NCBI RefSeq assembly: GCF_018320785.1
Contig: NC_054870.1
Coordinates: 742,181-806,180 of the forward strand
Length of the DNA: 64,000 nucleotides
From: Cheilinus undulatus
Lineage: Eukaryota; Chordata; Actinopteri; Labriformes; Labridae
Direction of reading: 5' to 3'
Positions 1 to 12,323 of the stretch are shown here, in pieces. Each line of letters opens with the position of its first letter. Within the stretch, counting starts at the first letter, position 1. A program made the position numbers and the translations under genes. The notes below the pieces were generated by a model, which made no database searches, had not been told where the DNA came from, and saw nothing but the letters and a program-made list of their open reading frames with translations.

Positions 1-72
1 GAGAAACCTGCAAAGTTTCTGTCAGCTGTCCTCTACTATTCTATTATTTCACGGACGCCGAGATGAAATTCA
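1..72 (+). other. Possible exon end at left edge
   Basis: A very good donor (CAG|GTGAGT, cut after 73 or nearby) follows an ATG at 63 and, in another frame, an ORF open from base 2. It could be the end of an exon of an upstream gene or a first exon. No protein family was recognised and no matching downstream exon was found. Confidence 0.15.
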
Positions 73-190
73 GGTGAGTACTTCTAAAAAGTGTCTAAAA
101 TCAAATCTTGATTCTGATGTTAATGTTATATTTCATTAATGATTCTACAGTGTTTACACTTGTGTTTGAATTTTCTACAACTCTAAAGGC

Positions 191-1614
191 CAGGGCCAGA
201 CTAAGACCTCACAGTGCCCCTGGGCAAGGTCTGTCAAGTGCCCCCATCCCACCAAAGTTCTGCTGCCTTTGGGCTGACATAATGGTAGACTGAGCCGTTA
301 AAGTGTAGGGCGATCAAAGTAGCCATCCCCTCGGCATGAAAACACCTTGTTTGTTAAAGAGGGGGTATTTTGCCTTTTTTCAAGGCTTTCCACCATCTCT
401 CTGATCCCCACGTAGTAGCTTCACATGGTTTACAGCTCAAAAACTCCTCATGTTTCTCACACTGGCGTCCTGAAAAACCCGTATTTTAACCTCTGTCTGA
501 AATGCTTCGTTTTCGCTGCTGTCTCTTTAACACCCCCACCTCCACGGATCTGCTTTCCTCCGATTGGCTGATTTTCCAGAGACTGGATGGGGGCAGGACT
601 CAATGTTTGTGCCCGCCCCCTTCAATGTGGCTAATGTTGCTATGCAAGAACTTGTAAACTACATCTGTACGTGTTAGACCCGGAGTCTGATTCTGATAGT
701 TTGGAGAGAGGGGGAAGAAAAGCAGCAGCAGTGAGGATAGAGCAGGACGTATCTGTTTGGTAAGTGTTTAATTACTGTCTAACTAAATGGCTAAAAGGCC
801 TTGTGGGGGCGGTCTGTTCCGCTTGGCTGGCAGCACGGATGAACCAGTCAGGAGGTCCTATTGCGATGACCTCATCAGTTCGCTCCATCGAAATCTCGTC
901 TCTGGAAGATCTGGGAGAGATTCCCAAAGAACCGTTTTCATCAGTTTACACTCTAATTCCAAGATTTCCGCCACATAGGCTTATCTTGTGGTTTAAAAAT
1001 GTACATACGTGGAGTATGGACACCCGACATTGTGACTTTATGTTTTAAAAATCAGGAAAGTATAATACCCCCTCTTTAAAGAGCGGATGCACTCCCCGAC
1101 TCTCTCACTGATGTGGGATATTTGGCTGCTTGGTTCTGAGAAGCTGCAGGGCCCACGTTCAGCTGCCACTTCCTGAAGTTGCGGGAACTCTGGACAGTGT
1201 TTGCAGTGAGGTGCTTGTGCAGAGGCTGGTAGTACTGAGCCATCGCTCACCTCAGCAACTGCAGGTGCCAATCTTTGCAAGCTGCTTGGGAATTCCCTCT
1301 GACCAGGTCACTGATGATGTTAGCACCGAAGCTAACTTTAGCTGTCTCATGGATGGGAGAAGAGGCTCTCTTGCTAACTGAGCTATCCTCCCCACCCCAG
1401 GCCCCCTGACCAATGAGGAGGGGTACATCAGCTCACAGGGTCACAGTGTTGAAACTACGATGACACTCGTGGACAAGCTAATGCGAAGCACTAGGAAATC
1501 TCATTAAAGCAGTTCAGTAGGTTGTGATTGTTATGTGCTGACTACTCTGGGCCCCCTTTGGGTCTAGGGGTCCTGGGCAATTGCCCATTTGCACTAATGG
1601 TTAGTCCGGCCTTG
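191..1614. mobile_element. hAT-like non-autonomous DNA transposon (with nested TTAA element)
   Basis: Ends are CAGGGCCAGACTAA at the left and TTAGTCCGGCCTTG at the right, an imperfect inverted repeat starting CA. They are flanked by 8-bp near-identical duplications: CTAAAGGC at 183-190 and CTTAAGGC at 1615-1622. This is the hAT pattern. No transposase is readable. The element at 358-1075 is inserted inside it, so this one is older. Confidence 0.6.
358..1075. mobile_element. piggyBac-like TTAA MITE, copy 1
   Basis: Perfect terminal inverted repeat AGAGGGGGTATT...AATACCCCCTCT bordered by TTAA on both sides (354-357 and 1076-1079). The TTAA duplication is typical of piggyBac-type elements. 718 bp, no transposase. 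Closely similar to the copy at 61408-62169 in the same orientation. Confidence 0.7.
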
Positions 1615-1622
1615 CTTAAGGC

Positions 1623-2218
1623 CCATAAAGACCAATGAACTGCTGCAGTCCCAGGGTGATTAGAGGGAAGCAGGAGTGCTTTAAATCAGTCTGAGGCCCT
1701 GACATCAGCAACCATGTTCACACAGAGCAGTGGTAATTCTAAAACTAAAACATTACTAAATGTTCATCCACCACCTTTTTCCATGAAGAAGACTAAATTA
1801 GGACAGGCTTGAAGAAGATCTTAGATGATAAAAACTCTGAAAACAGAAACAGGCCGACCCTCAGTGGGTCTTCCCTGCTAAAATAAAGGATCAATCAGTC
1901 AATCAATCGATAAGGGGGGGTGAGTGGCTGCTCAGTGTGGCGGAGGAATCCTAAAATAACTAGGAAGAGGAACCCAGGCACTCCAAATATGAAAAGAGGA
2001 GAAAAATGAGGAAGAAAACACTTAAAAGCTTTTTGGATATCATGGCCAAAATCACATGTTGGCTTTTCAAGTTTCTTCTTCCTCATTTTTCAGATTTTGT
2101 CTGGATGCCTGGTTCCTCTTTTTACCACAGCGACTAAAACCAAAACATTCAAAGACCGTGATATTTCTCCTCCGTGTGTAGGCTCAAAAAGCAGAGACTG
2201 GTTAGAGTATTCATATAC
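1623..2218. other. Intergenic stretch without recognised features
   Basis: AT-rich unique-looking sequence. Short open frames lack homology that I recognise. Nothing further seen. Confidence 0.5.
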
Positions 2219-4417
2219 CATATGAACAAAAGTATTTGGCCACACTTGTTATTATTGTATCCAGGTGTTTCAGTCAGACCCACAGGTGTAAAGCCACCAC
2301 CTGTCCGTGCAGCCTCAGACATCAGTGATCCTAAACGGTTGTTCTGAAGACCTCAGAGACTTCCAGCGTGCAAAGCTCCTGTTCTAAATATAATCCTGAA
2401 ACTAAACCACTGCAGCTGACAACAAACTGGAACAACCCGGGAGACTGAGAAAACTCAAATGACATGCAAAGGCTACTAGATCAGCTTAAAAAGGAACCAA
2501 AAATGGTGGAGTAAAACCCCAGCACTGATACTCAGTGATCTTTCAGTGACTGGTAAACTAAGACTTCTTTTAGAAAGTTTCAGAGATGCAAACACACACA
2601 GAAGAAAACCCAGAGAGGTCCAAGCTTTCTGCCAACAACGTGAAAGTGACCAGTCGTTTGTCTTTCACAACATGACAGTCAGTAGCACTGAGCAGAGAAT
2701 GAGTCCACGAGTCAACAGACACACTAGCTAGGATGGACACACGCAGGAATACTCTCTCCTCCTCTCGCTCTCACACTCAGATCATTGAATGTTTGTTGTT
2801 AAAGCCTATAACAACCTACAAGTACACAACACAAATAAGCTCTAAGCCAATAGCAGCTGTGTAACAAGGACTAAGTGTTAAACATCACATCACATCTGAA
2901 CAGGAGAGCCTTCACCACCAATAAGAACAAGCCATGAGAGTGGAACGCTAGGATTCAGTCAATATGAATGTTAAAAAGAGTACAGTAATGACAGCGGCAT
3001 GATTAAACTTGACTAACAAATGATTGGAAAAAGGTTTTTTATGAAGGGAAGCGTTTTAAAACAACTGGAAAACCTGTACTTAGAAACTGAGTGGCAGAGA
3101 AGGTCATACTAAAGAAACAGTCAAATGATGGAATAAAAAATAGAACTGGCTTTCATTGACTAGAGAAAATCTGTCTTACCCTTTTAAAGCCAATGTTTGC
3201 ATCAGCAGCAGTAGCAGGCCCCAAGCATTGAGCTCAGTGTGATCGGCCCAGGCTAGCTGATGCTCTATAGCGTGAACCATTACACTTGGTAAACTGGTTC
3301 CAGAATATCTCTACCTGAGCGCTCAAGTAAACTTTAATGCTCTTCAAAAATTATGAATAGCCTGACTGAACATTAGTATAACTGATCCACCAAAGTTACG
3401 CTTTGGTGAAGGGGTGTGAACTAAAGTGAGCTGGTCTGAGCCATGAAACTCCAGGGCTGAAAATGAATCCCACTCCAACCCTGCCTTATTATAAACCATA
3501 TGTTCTCGTTGTTATTGCACGTTAAGGACCGGTCATGTTATGCTGTGGAAGCCCCATGGCTATCAAAATAGCTCCTCAGTACATTTAAGATGACTTTCTT
3601 TTTATGTTTACTTGAGTAGGTTTATAGACCAGTACTTTTACTTCTATTCAAGCACATTTTAACCAGAGTAACTGTACTTTTACTGGAGAACAATAGTCTG
3701 GTACTTTTTCCACCTCTGAACCAGGGACAAAATCTTCAAACCAGCCATGGCTGTAAGTCTTTTATATATTGCATTGGTTAAATAGATAAATAAAGGAATA
3801 AATAAGTCCATGAATGAGAGAATAAATGAGAGGTCAACGACCGCTAATGTTCATGGTGCCTAAAAGTCGCCAACACTCCGCTGGTTCCATCGCTGAAGAG
3901 TTCTGGACTTCCTCTGGCATTAATGTAAACACTAAAGCTGCAGCAGGAGCTTCATGAATGGGTTTCCATGGCAACAGCTGCATGCAGCCTCACATCACCA
4001 AGTCCAGATGGAGTAAAACACACCAACACTGGGCTGTGGAGGGACCAATCATCTTCTCTGTTTACAGTCAGATGGTGAGTCTGGAGGATGCTGGGAGAAC
4101 GTTATCTGTCTGACTGTGGAGTTTGGTGGAGGAGGGATAATGGTCTGGGGCTGGTTTTCAGGGTCTGGTCTAGACCCCTTATCTCCAGTGAAGGCCAGTC
4201 TTAATGCTTCAGCAGACCAAGACATTCTGGACAATGCTACGCTTCCAACAGTTTGGGGAAGACCCGTTTCTGTTCCAGCAGGACTGTGGCCCAGAGACCA
4301 GAGAAGGACTAGAAAGACCTGGTCTGATGGAGGACTGGACTGGTCCACACAGAATCCTGACCTCATTACAGTCTCTGTTGGTGGAATGGTCAGGCATCCA
4401 GATTCTTTAGTCCATAT
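2219..4417 (+). mobile_element. Old Tc1/mariner-type element, degenerate
   Basis: The left end ATATGAACAAAAGTATTTGG is the imperfect reverse complement of the right end CCAGATTCTTTAGTCCATAT. The interior carries a decayed Tc1 transposase (see 4020-4420). At 2.2 kb it is longer than the usual 1.6 kb, so later insertions are likely; 3590-3720 (ACTTGAGTA ... TTTTTCCACCTCTG) looks like one such dispersed repeat. Confidence 0.55.
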
Positions 4418-4420
4418 GTC
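4020..4420 (+). pseudogene. Tc1 transposase fragment
   Basis: One frame from 4116 reads GGGGIMVWGWFSGSGLDPL and then a stretch resembling the Tc1 central catalytic region. The continuation (QDCGPE) is in a different frame from 4204. Frameshifts and loss of the usual DNDPKHT motif show it is dead. Confidence 0.6.
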
Positions 4421-4740
4421 TGTCAGCATTTCCTTTAAATCTATAATTATTATTATTATTGATTTACTGTTTAGATGACTGCTAGAAAAGAACTGTTCTG
4501 ACCAAAGGACTGAAATGTAAGGACATGACTGTCATGATTCTGTGTGTTTAGTTTCTTTGGTGTTATCTGTAGCCCTTGTGTTTCTTGTATTTTGTGCTGT
4601 ATATCATGTTTTAGTGTTTAGTTCAGTTTATTAGGTGTTTTATATAGTCTTTGTGCTTTTGTTATTTCCATGTTTCTAGTTTTATTTTGTATTTCAGTTC
4701 CTAGTTAGTTGATTCTAGTCTTTAGTTTATCCCTGTGCGT

Positions 4741-4990
4741 CATATTTAGTTAATTCTCTGTGTTTCATATTTAGTTAATTCTCTGTGTTTCATATTTAGT
4801 TAATTCTCTGTGTTTCATATTTAGTTAATTCTCTGTGTGTCATATTTAGTTAATTCTCTGTGTTTCATATTTAGTTAATTCTCTGTGTTTCATATTTAGT
4901 TAATTCTCTGTGTGTCATATTTAGTTAATTCTCTGTGTGTCATATTTAGTTAATTCTCTGTGTGTCATATTTAGTTAATTCTCTGTGCGT
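4741..4990 (+). repeat. 25-bp minisatellite, left arm, 10 units
   Basis: Ten head-to-tail 25-bp units of the form CATATTTAGTTAATTCTCTG plus TGTTT, TGTGT or TGCGT. The outer and inner flanks have degenerate units. Confidence 0.95.
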
Positions 4991-6680
4991 CATATTTCGT
5001 ATTTCCTGTGTTCCATGTTTAGTTTATTCCCTGTGTTTCAGGTTTAGTTACTCCTTGTATTTCATGCTTAGTTTCATTCCCTGTGTTTCAGTTTCCCTCC
5101 TGGTTGATTACCTGTCCAGTTTCACCTGTGTCTGATGGTCCACACCTGTCCTCCATTGTTAACCACTCCCTGTGTATTTGAGCTCAGTGTCTCTCTGTGT
5201 TGGATCGTTCTGTCAGGTGTGTAGAAAACTCAAAATGGAGGACTCAAATGCAGATAAAGGGAACTGATTTAATTAAACAAACAAAAGTCCAAGGAAAAGC
5301 AACTGAGGATCACTAGGAAAAAGCCATAAACAAAAGAATTAAACACTGGAGTCAAAATCAAAGTCCATGAAACAACAAAATCCAAAGGAGGCACGAGGAG
5401 AAAACACTGGGAGTAGCAACGGGGAAGACATTTGACGATCCGACACAGAGGGTATTTTTCAAACCGGCGCCCACACACTCTCCCTACCCACTACCCCTCC
5501 GTTTGCACGTCCTTGTCATATTAAGTCCGTCCCAAACCAGTTAGCTGGGAGTGGTAGTGGGCTATAAAACCCTCCACCAGCGAGTCTGCACTGATGCCGA
5601 CTCACCGAACACGTGCGCCGCTCGTTGTGTCCGGTGGTGATCATGGAAGAAGCAACCTTCAAATGTACGACCACCGTTAAACTGAGATAATGATGGTCAT
5701 ACACACGTTTACAACTTCAGATGTTCATGGTACTGAGTATCACGTAAGGGCCGGCCCTGCATTAGTCCAGAAAACGGCTGATGTCTTTATTTTATTGTTA
5801 AGTGTTTTTTATTTACAGGGACCGTTTTATTGTTTTTGATGTCTGTGAAGTTTCAATACAAACATAATTTACAAGAAAAAAGAAGCTTTTTGCTGCTCTG
5901 TCATAACATCTGACTTAACATTAAATAAAACATTAAAGGATTATTTATTAGTTTAAACTAATAGAATTTACTAAAGAGGAAGAAAATTAATATCCATACA
6001 GATTTTTACAGAACGCATGAGCTACAAAAAAGAAAAACAAAAAAACCTGTGCCTTAGACACCCACGCCTTCTGTACGATCTAATCCGCTCATTTCCTCGC
6101 TCCCGCAAGATGCGGCTGTGAAGCCATAGTTCCTGTTTCCGGCTGACAGAGGGAAGTTTGTCCCCAAGCTTGCTGCTGTATTTATACTCTTCATCTTGAT
6201 GAAGGGACTCCACTCAGCTGGGACTGAGACTTCTGACTGAGTGCACTCCAGCACAGAGGGGGAGGGGGGGGGTGTAGGGGTTGGTTTGAAAAACACCCAG
6301 AGAGACACAGAGCTCAAATACACAGATACACAATACAACAATGAAGGACAGGTGTGGAGCATCAGACACAGGTGAAACTGGTCAGGTAATCAACCAGGAG
6401 GGAAACTGAAGCAGGAAGCAAAACTGAAATCACACACAAGGGAAGGAACTACAAAATAAAACAGGAAACATGGAACATAACACAAGAAGCAGACAAAGAC
6501 TCAAAACTGGACACAAGAAGCTGAAGTACAGAAACACTGAAAACACAGGAGGATACAGAGAGCCAAACACAGGGAGGGAACCTGAAACACAGGGAATTAA
6601 CTAAACATGGAACACAGGAAATACTAAATATGAAACACAGAGAATTAACTAAACATGGAACACAGGAAATACTAAATATG

Positions 6681-7828
6681 AAACACAGAGAATTAACTAA
6701 ATATGACACACAGAGAATTAACTAAATATGAAACACAGAGAATTAACTAAATATGACACACAGAGAATTAACTAAATATGAAACACAGAGAATTAACTAA
6801 ATATGAAACACAGAGAATTAACTAAATATGACACACAGAGAATTAACTAAATATGAAACACAGAGAATTAACTAAATATGACACACAGAGAATTAACTAA
6901 ATATGAAACACAGAGAATTAACTAAATATGAAACACAGAGAATTAACTAAATATGAAACACAGAGAATTAACTAAATATGAAACACAGAGAATTAACTAA
7001 ATATGAAACACAGAGAATTAACTAAATATGAAACACAGAGAATTAACTAAATATGAAACACAGAGAATTAACTAAATATGAAACACAGAGAATTAACTAA
7101 ATATGAAACACAGAGAATTAACTAAATATGACACACAGAGAATTAACTAAATATGAAACACAGAGAATTAACTAAATATGACACACAGAGAATTAACTAA
7201 ATATGAAACACAGAGAATTAACTAAATATGAAACACAGAGAATTAACTAAATATGACACACAGAGAATTAACTAAATATGAAACACAGAGAATTAACTAA
7301 ATATGACACACAGAGAATTAACTAAATATGAAACACAGAGAATTAACTAAATATGACACACAGAGAATTAACTAAATATGAAACACAGAGAATTAACTAA
7401 ATATGAAACACAGAGAATTAACTAAATATGAAACACAGAGAATTAACTAAATATGACACACAGAGAATTAACTAAATATGACACAGAGAATTAACTAAAT
7501 ATGAAACACAGAGAATTAACTAAATATGACACACAGAGAATTAACTAAATATGACACACAGAGAATTAACTAAATATGACACACAGAGAATTAACTAAAT
7601 ATGAAACACAGAGAATTAACTAAATATGACACACAGAGAATTAACTAAATATGAAACACAGAGAATTAACTAAATATGAAACACAGAGAATTAACTAAAT
7701 ATGACGCACAGAGAATTAACTAAATATGAAACACAGAGAATTAACTAAATATGAAACACAGAGAATTAACTAAATATGAAACACAGAGAATTAACTAAAT
7801 ATGAAGCACAGAGAATTAACTAAATATG
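6681..7828 (-). repeat. 25-bp minisatellite, right arm, 46 units
   Basis: Same 25-bp unit as 4741-4990 on the opposite strand. 1148 bp equals 46 units with one 2-bp deletion near 7482. Units alternate between AAACACAG, ACACACAG and rarer ACGCACAG or AAGCACAG versions. Degenerate units continue from about 6590. Confidence 0.95.
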
Positions 7829-8047
7829 ACGCACAGGGATAAACTAAAGACTAGAATCAACTAACTAGGAACTGAAATACAAAATAAAACTAGAAACATG
7901 GAAATAACAAAAGCACAAAGACTATATAAAACACCTAATAAACTGAACTAAACACTAAAACATGATATACAGCACAAAATACAAGAAACACAAGGGCTAC
8001 AGATAACACCAAAGAAACTAAACACACAGAATCATGACAGTCATGTC

Positions 8048-8367
8048 GACTGAAACTGAACTAAAATGTCCCGAGTTCAGTCGACTAAAACTTTCAAGAC
8101 TAAAATGGGACTAAAACTAAAAGCCATTTTAATCTAAAGACTATTGCTAAATCTAAAGTAACTTCCAACATTAACACTGTTTACCTGGAGGCAGGGCAGA
8201 GAGATGGAAACTGTTCCAGTTTATGTTTTCTTCCCTCTGAGTCTCTATTTTTATCCTATAATAAATAAATAAAGGGATTAATCAAATGTAGAGTACGTTT
8301 ATTATAAAAATAACTCCCCCATACTGGTTGACAAAGGTTTTATTCAGTGTGAGATAAAAAGGTGTTT
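8048..8367. other. Short intergenic spacer
   Basis: Contains loosely repeated GACTAAAA and ACTAAAACT strings (8060-8140) reminiscent of the 35-bp monomer at 13.9 kb. Otherwise nothing is recognised. Confidence 0.4.
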
Positions 8368-8369
8368 TA

Positions 8370-9609
8370 CAGTTTTTCTCAGTGGCTTTGGTCCATTTCT
8401 TGAATCATCCTTGACATTAACAAAACAGTAAGTGCATTTCTCAAACAATTCGTACAAATAGCAAAACACCATGGATTACCTGCAAAAGCCAGTCTCCTGC
8501 TCAGAATCCTTAGTCCATCTCTCTAAAGTAAATATCTGTGTGAATGAACGTGTCAGTCCATCAGAATGACTGTGTCACTGTACGGATTAGACAGCCAGAC
8601 TGCTTAGTCATGTTGTCCCTATAACAGTGTAGTCTGGAGGGATGTTCTGATGTGAACTATGGATAAAGCTTTGATGACAGTTATTATAAACTGTAAGTTA
8701 CACCTTAGTGTATGTGGGAGAGACTGGACAAGATTCACAGTTACGCTTTTACTGTTTGTACTGTAATTTGTTGACGATGTCATTGTGATATAGAAAAGAA
8801 AAGACAGCCCTGCATAGCACAAAGAAACAACAACAAAAAAAAATCAGTCTTCTTAGGGAAAACTGTACGTGCAGTGCTGTAGGAATTACAGTGCAGCCTT
8901 CCTACACCTCCTGACCTTCCTCTCTGTTGGGCCACAAATTCTCATCCACATCACAATGAGTATCTCCTCTGTCGATGCAGCGTGGAAAGAGTCTTTTAGA
9001 GCGTCTTATCCAGCCTCTGCAGGTATCTGCTGTGATGTCATCACACGCTGCATTCATGGCAGCCAGAAGGGTCATCTGTGTGGATGGCGATCACATACTT
9101 TCATCTCCATGCTGAGAAAATTCCTCAATCATCAAATTCTCCTCAATCAAATTCCTTCATTGGTTGATCTAATGCTTCACACATTTCCCTTCGTTAGACA
9201 AAGTCAAGATTCATCTGGGAGCAATTTACCAATTCAGGACAGATTTAGGAAAAAAAAGTCTCATGGAAATGCAAAGAAATATGCTTGACATATTACGACA
9301 ACATGTTCAACCATGTTGCATGTAAAGCTGTGTGTGATGAACTAAAGCCTAAATGTTGTGGGGGTGGGACTATTCAACAGAGACCCATTATAATACATTT
9401 TGATCAACATGACAGAAGCAGCTGATAATGTAGGAAACAGCAGAGAATTGTACAGAATCATTTGCATGGATATACCAAAGCATCTGCAACTTGATCAAAG
9501 AAATGAGAAACTGCTTTTTTGATGTGCACAAGTGACACAATGATGTGAAGTAGTTTTGAGAATTTCAATTCTGATCTGAGAAATGGACCAAAGCGACTGA
9601 GAAAAACTG
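8370..9609 (-). mobile_element. TA-flanked DNA transposon, internally decayed
   Basis: About 35-bp inverted ends: CAGTTTTTCTCAGTGGCTTT from 8370 and the reverse-complement match ending at 9609 (one mismatch in the first 20 bases), each bordered by TA. These are Tc1/IS630-superfamily features. The interior holds a transposase relic on the minus strand. Confidence 0.7.
8925..9120 (-). pseudogene. Transposase C-terminal relic
   Basis: On the minus strand the frame reads LLAAMNAACDDITADTCRGW, then RRSKRLFPRCIDRGD. This matches the conserved C-terminus of a transposase family common in fish genomes (remembered similarity). It is too short and interrupted to be active. Confidence 0.55.
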
Positions 9610-9611
9610 TA

Positions 9612-10440
9612 ATCATCTAAAACATGTCTCTAGTCCAGGTCCAACTGCTTCTGCTGCAGTATAAATCATCCATTTTATTCTGTTACCTGCCACTTTAGCA
9701 CACAGTAATCCACTATCAACCATAATTAGCATGATAAGAAGACAGGCGGGGGCTTTTTGAGGGGCCTTGGACCTGGTGGGAGTATGTCAAAGACCATAGG
9801 ACAGATGTTGTCCTCTGCAGCCATTGGTGGTTCATCAGTTTACAGAGAAAAAAGCCTGTGTTAATACAATTAGCATTCAAAGTCTCAAATAACTGAGCGT
9901 GCCATGGAGACAGTCTCTGATTACCACCACTGTTCCTAATATGGCGGTCCTTGGCAAACACTGGGAGTGTTATGACCATCAGCTCAGGAACACTTGTAGA
10001 AGGCCCTCTGTATTAATAGTATCAACTAAATGTCAACCAGGACCAGCTGTCAGCTGTCTATGAAACTTCACATTTACACTGTGCTACCAAATCACTGATT
10101 TAACACTAACTAAATACCGTTTCACTGTCAGCCCCTCCCCAGGGACGGGTTCGTCTCATCAGAGTCCATTTTGACATTTTCTCAGACTTTTAGCCCCCTA
10201 TTTATAATAAAATATACTTAACTATTGAACATAATATTAGACTTATATAGGACTTACATGTAAGGTAAACTAATCTTGAGAAAGGCTTTAGAGTATGTAT
10301 TACATTACTAAAGATACTGTCATCACCTAGAACATGACAATTTTAAGTAGAACTAACCCAAATGAAAGGTTTTAGTTAGGCAGAGGTATTTCACCTTTAT
10401 CAGAGTAACTTAATATTACTGTGCATTGTGTATGTGTTTT
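9612..10440. other. Intergenic stretch without recognised features
   Basis: No coding potential, RNA gene or repeat that I can name. Confidence 0.4.
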
Positions 10441-10445
10441 ATATA

Positions 10446-10967
10446 TAGAGCACCCTAACCCTAACCAAAGTCAGGTTTCTGCCACAGCTGCCCTTAATTA
10501 ACAGCATTGCTAATTACCTAAATCATTTTTATGTTTCTGCAATGGTTAATACACCAATATGTAGAAGCTCTTTAACCCAAATGATATTTTTAATGCTAAA
10601 ATTGAATTATTATTGTTATCCATGAATTTTCAAATTTACTGATTTACAAAAAAACTGAAAAAATAGTAAAGCACATTAATATTTCTGATTAATGTGTCAG
10701 ATTATAGTTATTTACTGTCATTCCTGAACAGAAAAATGAGTTTTAGTGCTTGAATGTTATGCTTGATTCATTTCTGACTTCTCAGAGAAGCCCAGTGAGC
10801 CGGCTCAAAGTTGGGTGAATTCAGTTTGAAATTCCTCATTCCTGTTCAAAATGGTAAAACGTGGAGAGCTGACTGACAATGAAAGAGTCTGCATTAAAGC
10901 ACTTCATGATGCTGGATGGTCTCTGAGACAGAGATGACAGCTGGTCTAGTACATTTGTTAGGTGCTG
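10446..10967 (+). mobile_element. Tc1-derived MITE, copy 1 (left end truncated)
   Basis: About 520 bp, nearly identical to 21872-22412 and in the same orientation. It keeps a transposase start, MVKRGELTDNERVCIKALHD, for about 25 codons and then jumps to the right end (ACATTTGTTAGGTGCTG followed by TA). The left terminal repeat is missing or diverged here. Located 1.4 kb upstream of calhm2. Confidence 0.7.
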
Positions 10968-10969
10968 TA

Positions 10970-12267
10970 CATATTTACTATATTTAAGAATTCTGTTTTA
11001 ATCCAATTTCTAACAGCAAATCAAGGTACATGGTTGGTTGGTCAGTGGGTCAGTAGGCAGGTGTTATTCCCCCAGCACCACTCCGTGTCCGTGTATAAAA
11101 AGCACTGATTGGTGTTTTTAACCATGTAGTATTTTTGCCTTGCATTCAGCACACTAATCTTGTGGTACCACATTCGCTCCTCTCTCTAACTGAGTGGGTC
11201 ACTTCACTCATGGTGCAAAAGTAATACCAGGAACATGTGCAAAAGAATCCTGCACTGTAAAACCCAACAAGCTGAAAATTCCCAAAACAACTGAGGTCAA
11301 ATGTTTTTAGCAGTGGGAATACATTCTTTGAGTATGACTTAAGTTAAATAGACAATTAACCACTGCAGTTTTCTCCTAAGTCTTTCACTTATTTTAATTC
11401 TGACCACGTCAGCCAAAGTAAGTCCATTTCAAAGACTTAAAGGTGTTAGTGATGTGGGGGAGGAAGGACTGATCAGTACAACAATTAACCAGAACAAACA
11501 CGCCGTTCATAGGTGAAAACATACCTTCATTTTATCTATTAAAAGCTGAGATGACACCATATGAAGATCTTCGTGTTTAGACTGAACATGTGTTTCATTA
11601 ACTCTGACAGACAGAGCTGAAAAACTGTTTTCCTGAACTGATTTTGAAGCAGCTGTAACTGTTGAGTCTAGGATTATATGAAGACAACAGTGCTGCCTCT
11701 GCCGATGCCTGAAGGAGGTCAGGTGACTTCTGCCCACAGCTTCCTGATATGTACATCTGTGACTATGATTTATTTCTGTGATGTGTTTCTGCTGCTCAGT
11801 CCCTGCTCTGCTCTGATTGGCTGCCTTATTGCTCTGTGGTCTACGGCACATGTTTTCACTTACAGAACTTTTTTTCTCTGGGGAGGAAACATGAGGGCAG
11901 TTCCTGACTGTGAGTCATCTCTGGTGCCCGGGCTGACACTCTCAAAGTTGGTCCTAAAAGAAGCGGTTTCTCTTTACTTTCTTGCATGTTTTTTCCTTTC
12001 AGACTCAATGTATTTTTATAGTTTTCCCTGAGATATCTCTCTACACGATGCCTGTTATGGAGTATGAGGGCTGAGACACATCGTGGCCTCAGGACACCAC
12101 CAGAGCGTGAGTTTGCATGACTTTCTCTGACAGTCACTCTTTGTTTCACATGACAGGATTTATTTTTAGGACTAGTTAATATTAAAAGCAGCATGCTCAT
12201 CTAAAACTGTTTTTTTTCTTGCTATGCTTTTTGTTCAACCATTCCTCTTTTCTTTCTCTCACTGCAG
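10970..12267. other. Upstream region of calhm2
   Basis: No gene recognised. A 117-codon open frame at 11678 looks accidental. An inverted CCAAT box (GATTGG, about 11815) in a locally less AT-rich stretch could mark the calhm2 promoter, but no TATA box or CpG island is evident. Confidence 0.3.
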
Positions 12268-12323
12268 TCTGGATCATCTTTTTATAAAACTGCTTCAGTT
12301 CAGCTCTCACTGAAGATCCCAAC
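12268..12323 (+). other. Probable calhm2 5' UTR part of the first coding exon
   Basis: A strong acceptor (pyrimidine tract ending ACTGCAG at 12261-12267) sits 56 bp upstream of the start codon. This suggests a spliced 5' UTR with at least one non-coding exon further upstream. That upstream exon could not be recognised. Confidence 0.5.

Larger units (their letters stand above)
4522..8047. mobile_element. Foldback-like element with long inverted arms containing 25-bp tandem repeats
   Basis: The outer ends are a near-perfect inverted repeat: GACATGACTGTCATGATTC at 4522 and its reverse complement ending at 8047. Homology runs through the whole left arm (4522-5198, 677 bp) and right arm (6298-8047, 1750 bp), leaving a centre of about 1.1 kb (5199-6297). 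Both arms carry the same order: about 220 bp of unique terminus, a 25-bp tandem array, then a shared inner segment with GAGCTC near the centre. The arms differ mainly in copy number: 10 units left, 46 right. No transposase is seen, and a target-site duplication could not be defined because the flank is palindromic. This layout matches foldback transposons. Confidence 0.65.

Noticed and set aside
6449..6709. 86-codon repetitive minus-strand open frame (FSISCVPCLVNSLCF repeats)
   Set aside because: It is a by-product of the repeat period near the 25-bp array, with no family or start context.
4741..7828. Regular short repeats that could suggest a CRISPR array
   Set aside because: Units are directly adjacent with no unique spacers, and the context is a vertebrate genome with introns.
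10450..10465. Telomere-like CCCTAACCCTAACC
   Set aside because: Only two units, and the same string occurs in the other MITE copy (21896), so it belongs to the element.
11678..12031. 117-codon open frame upstream of calhm2
   Set aside because: No recognised domain, poor start context, overlapping frames on the other strand; likely chance.
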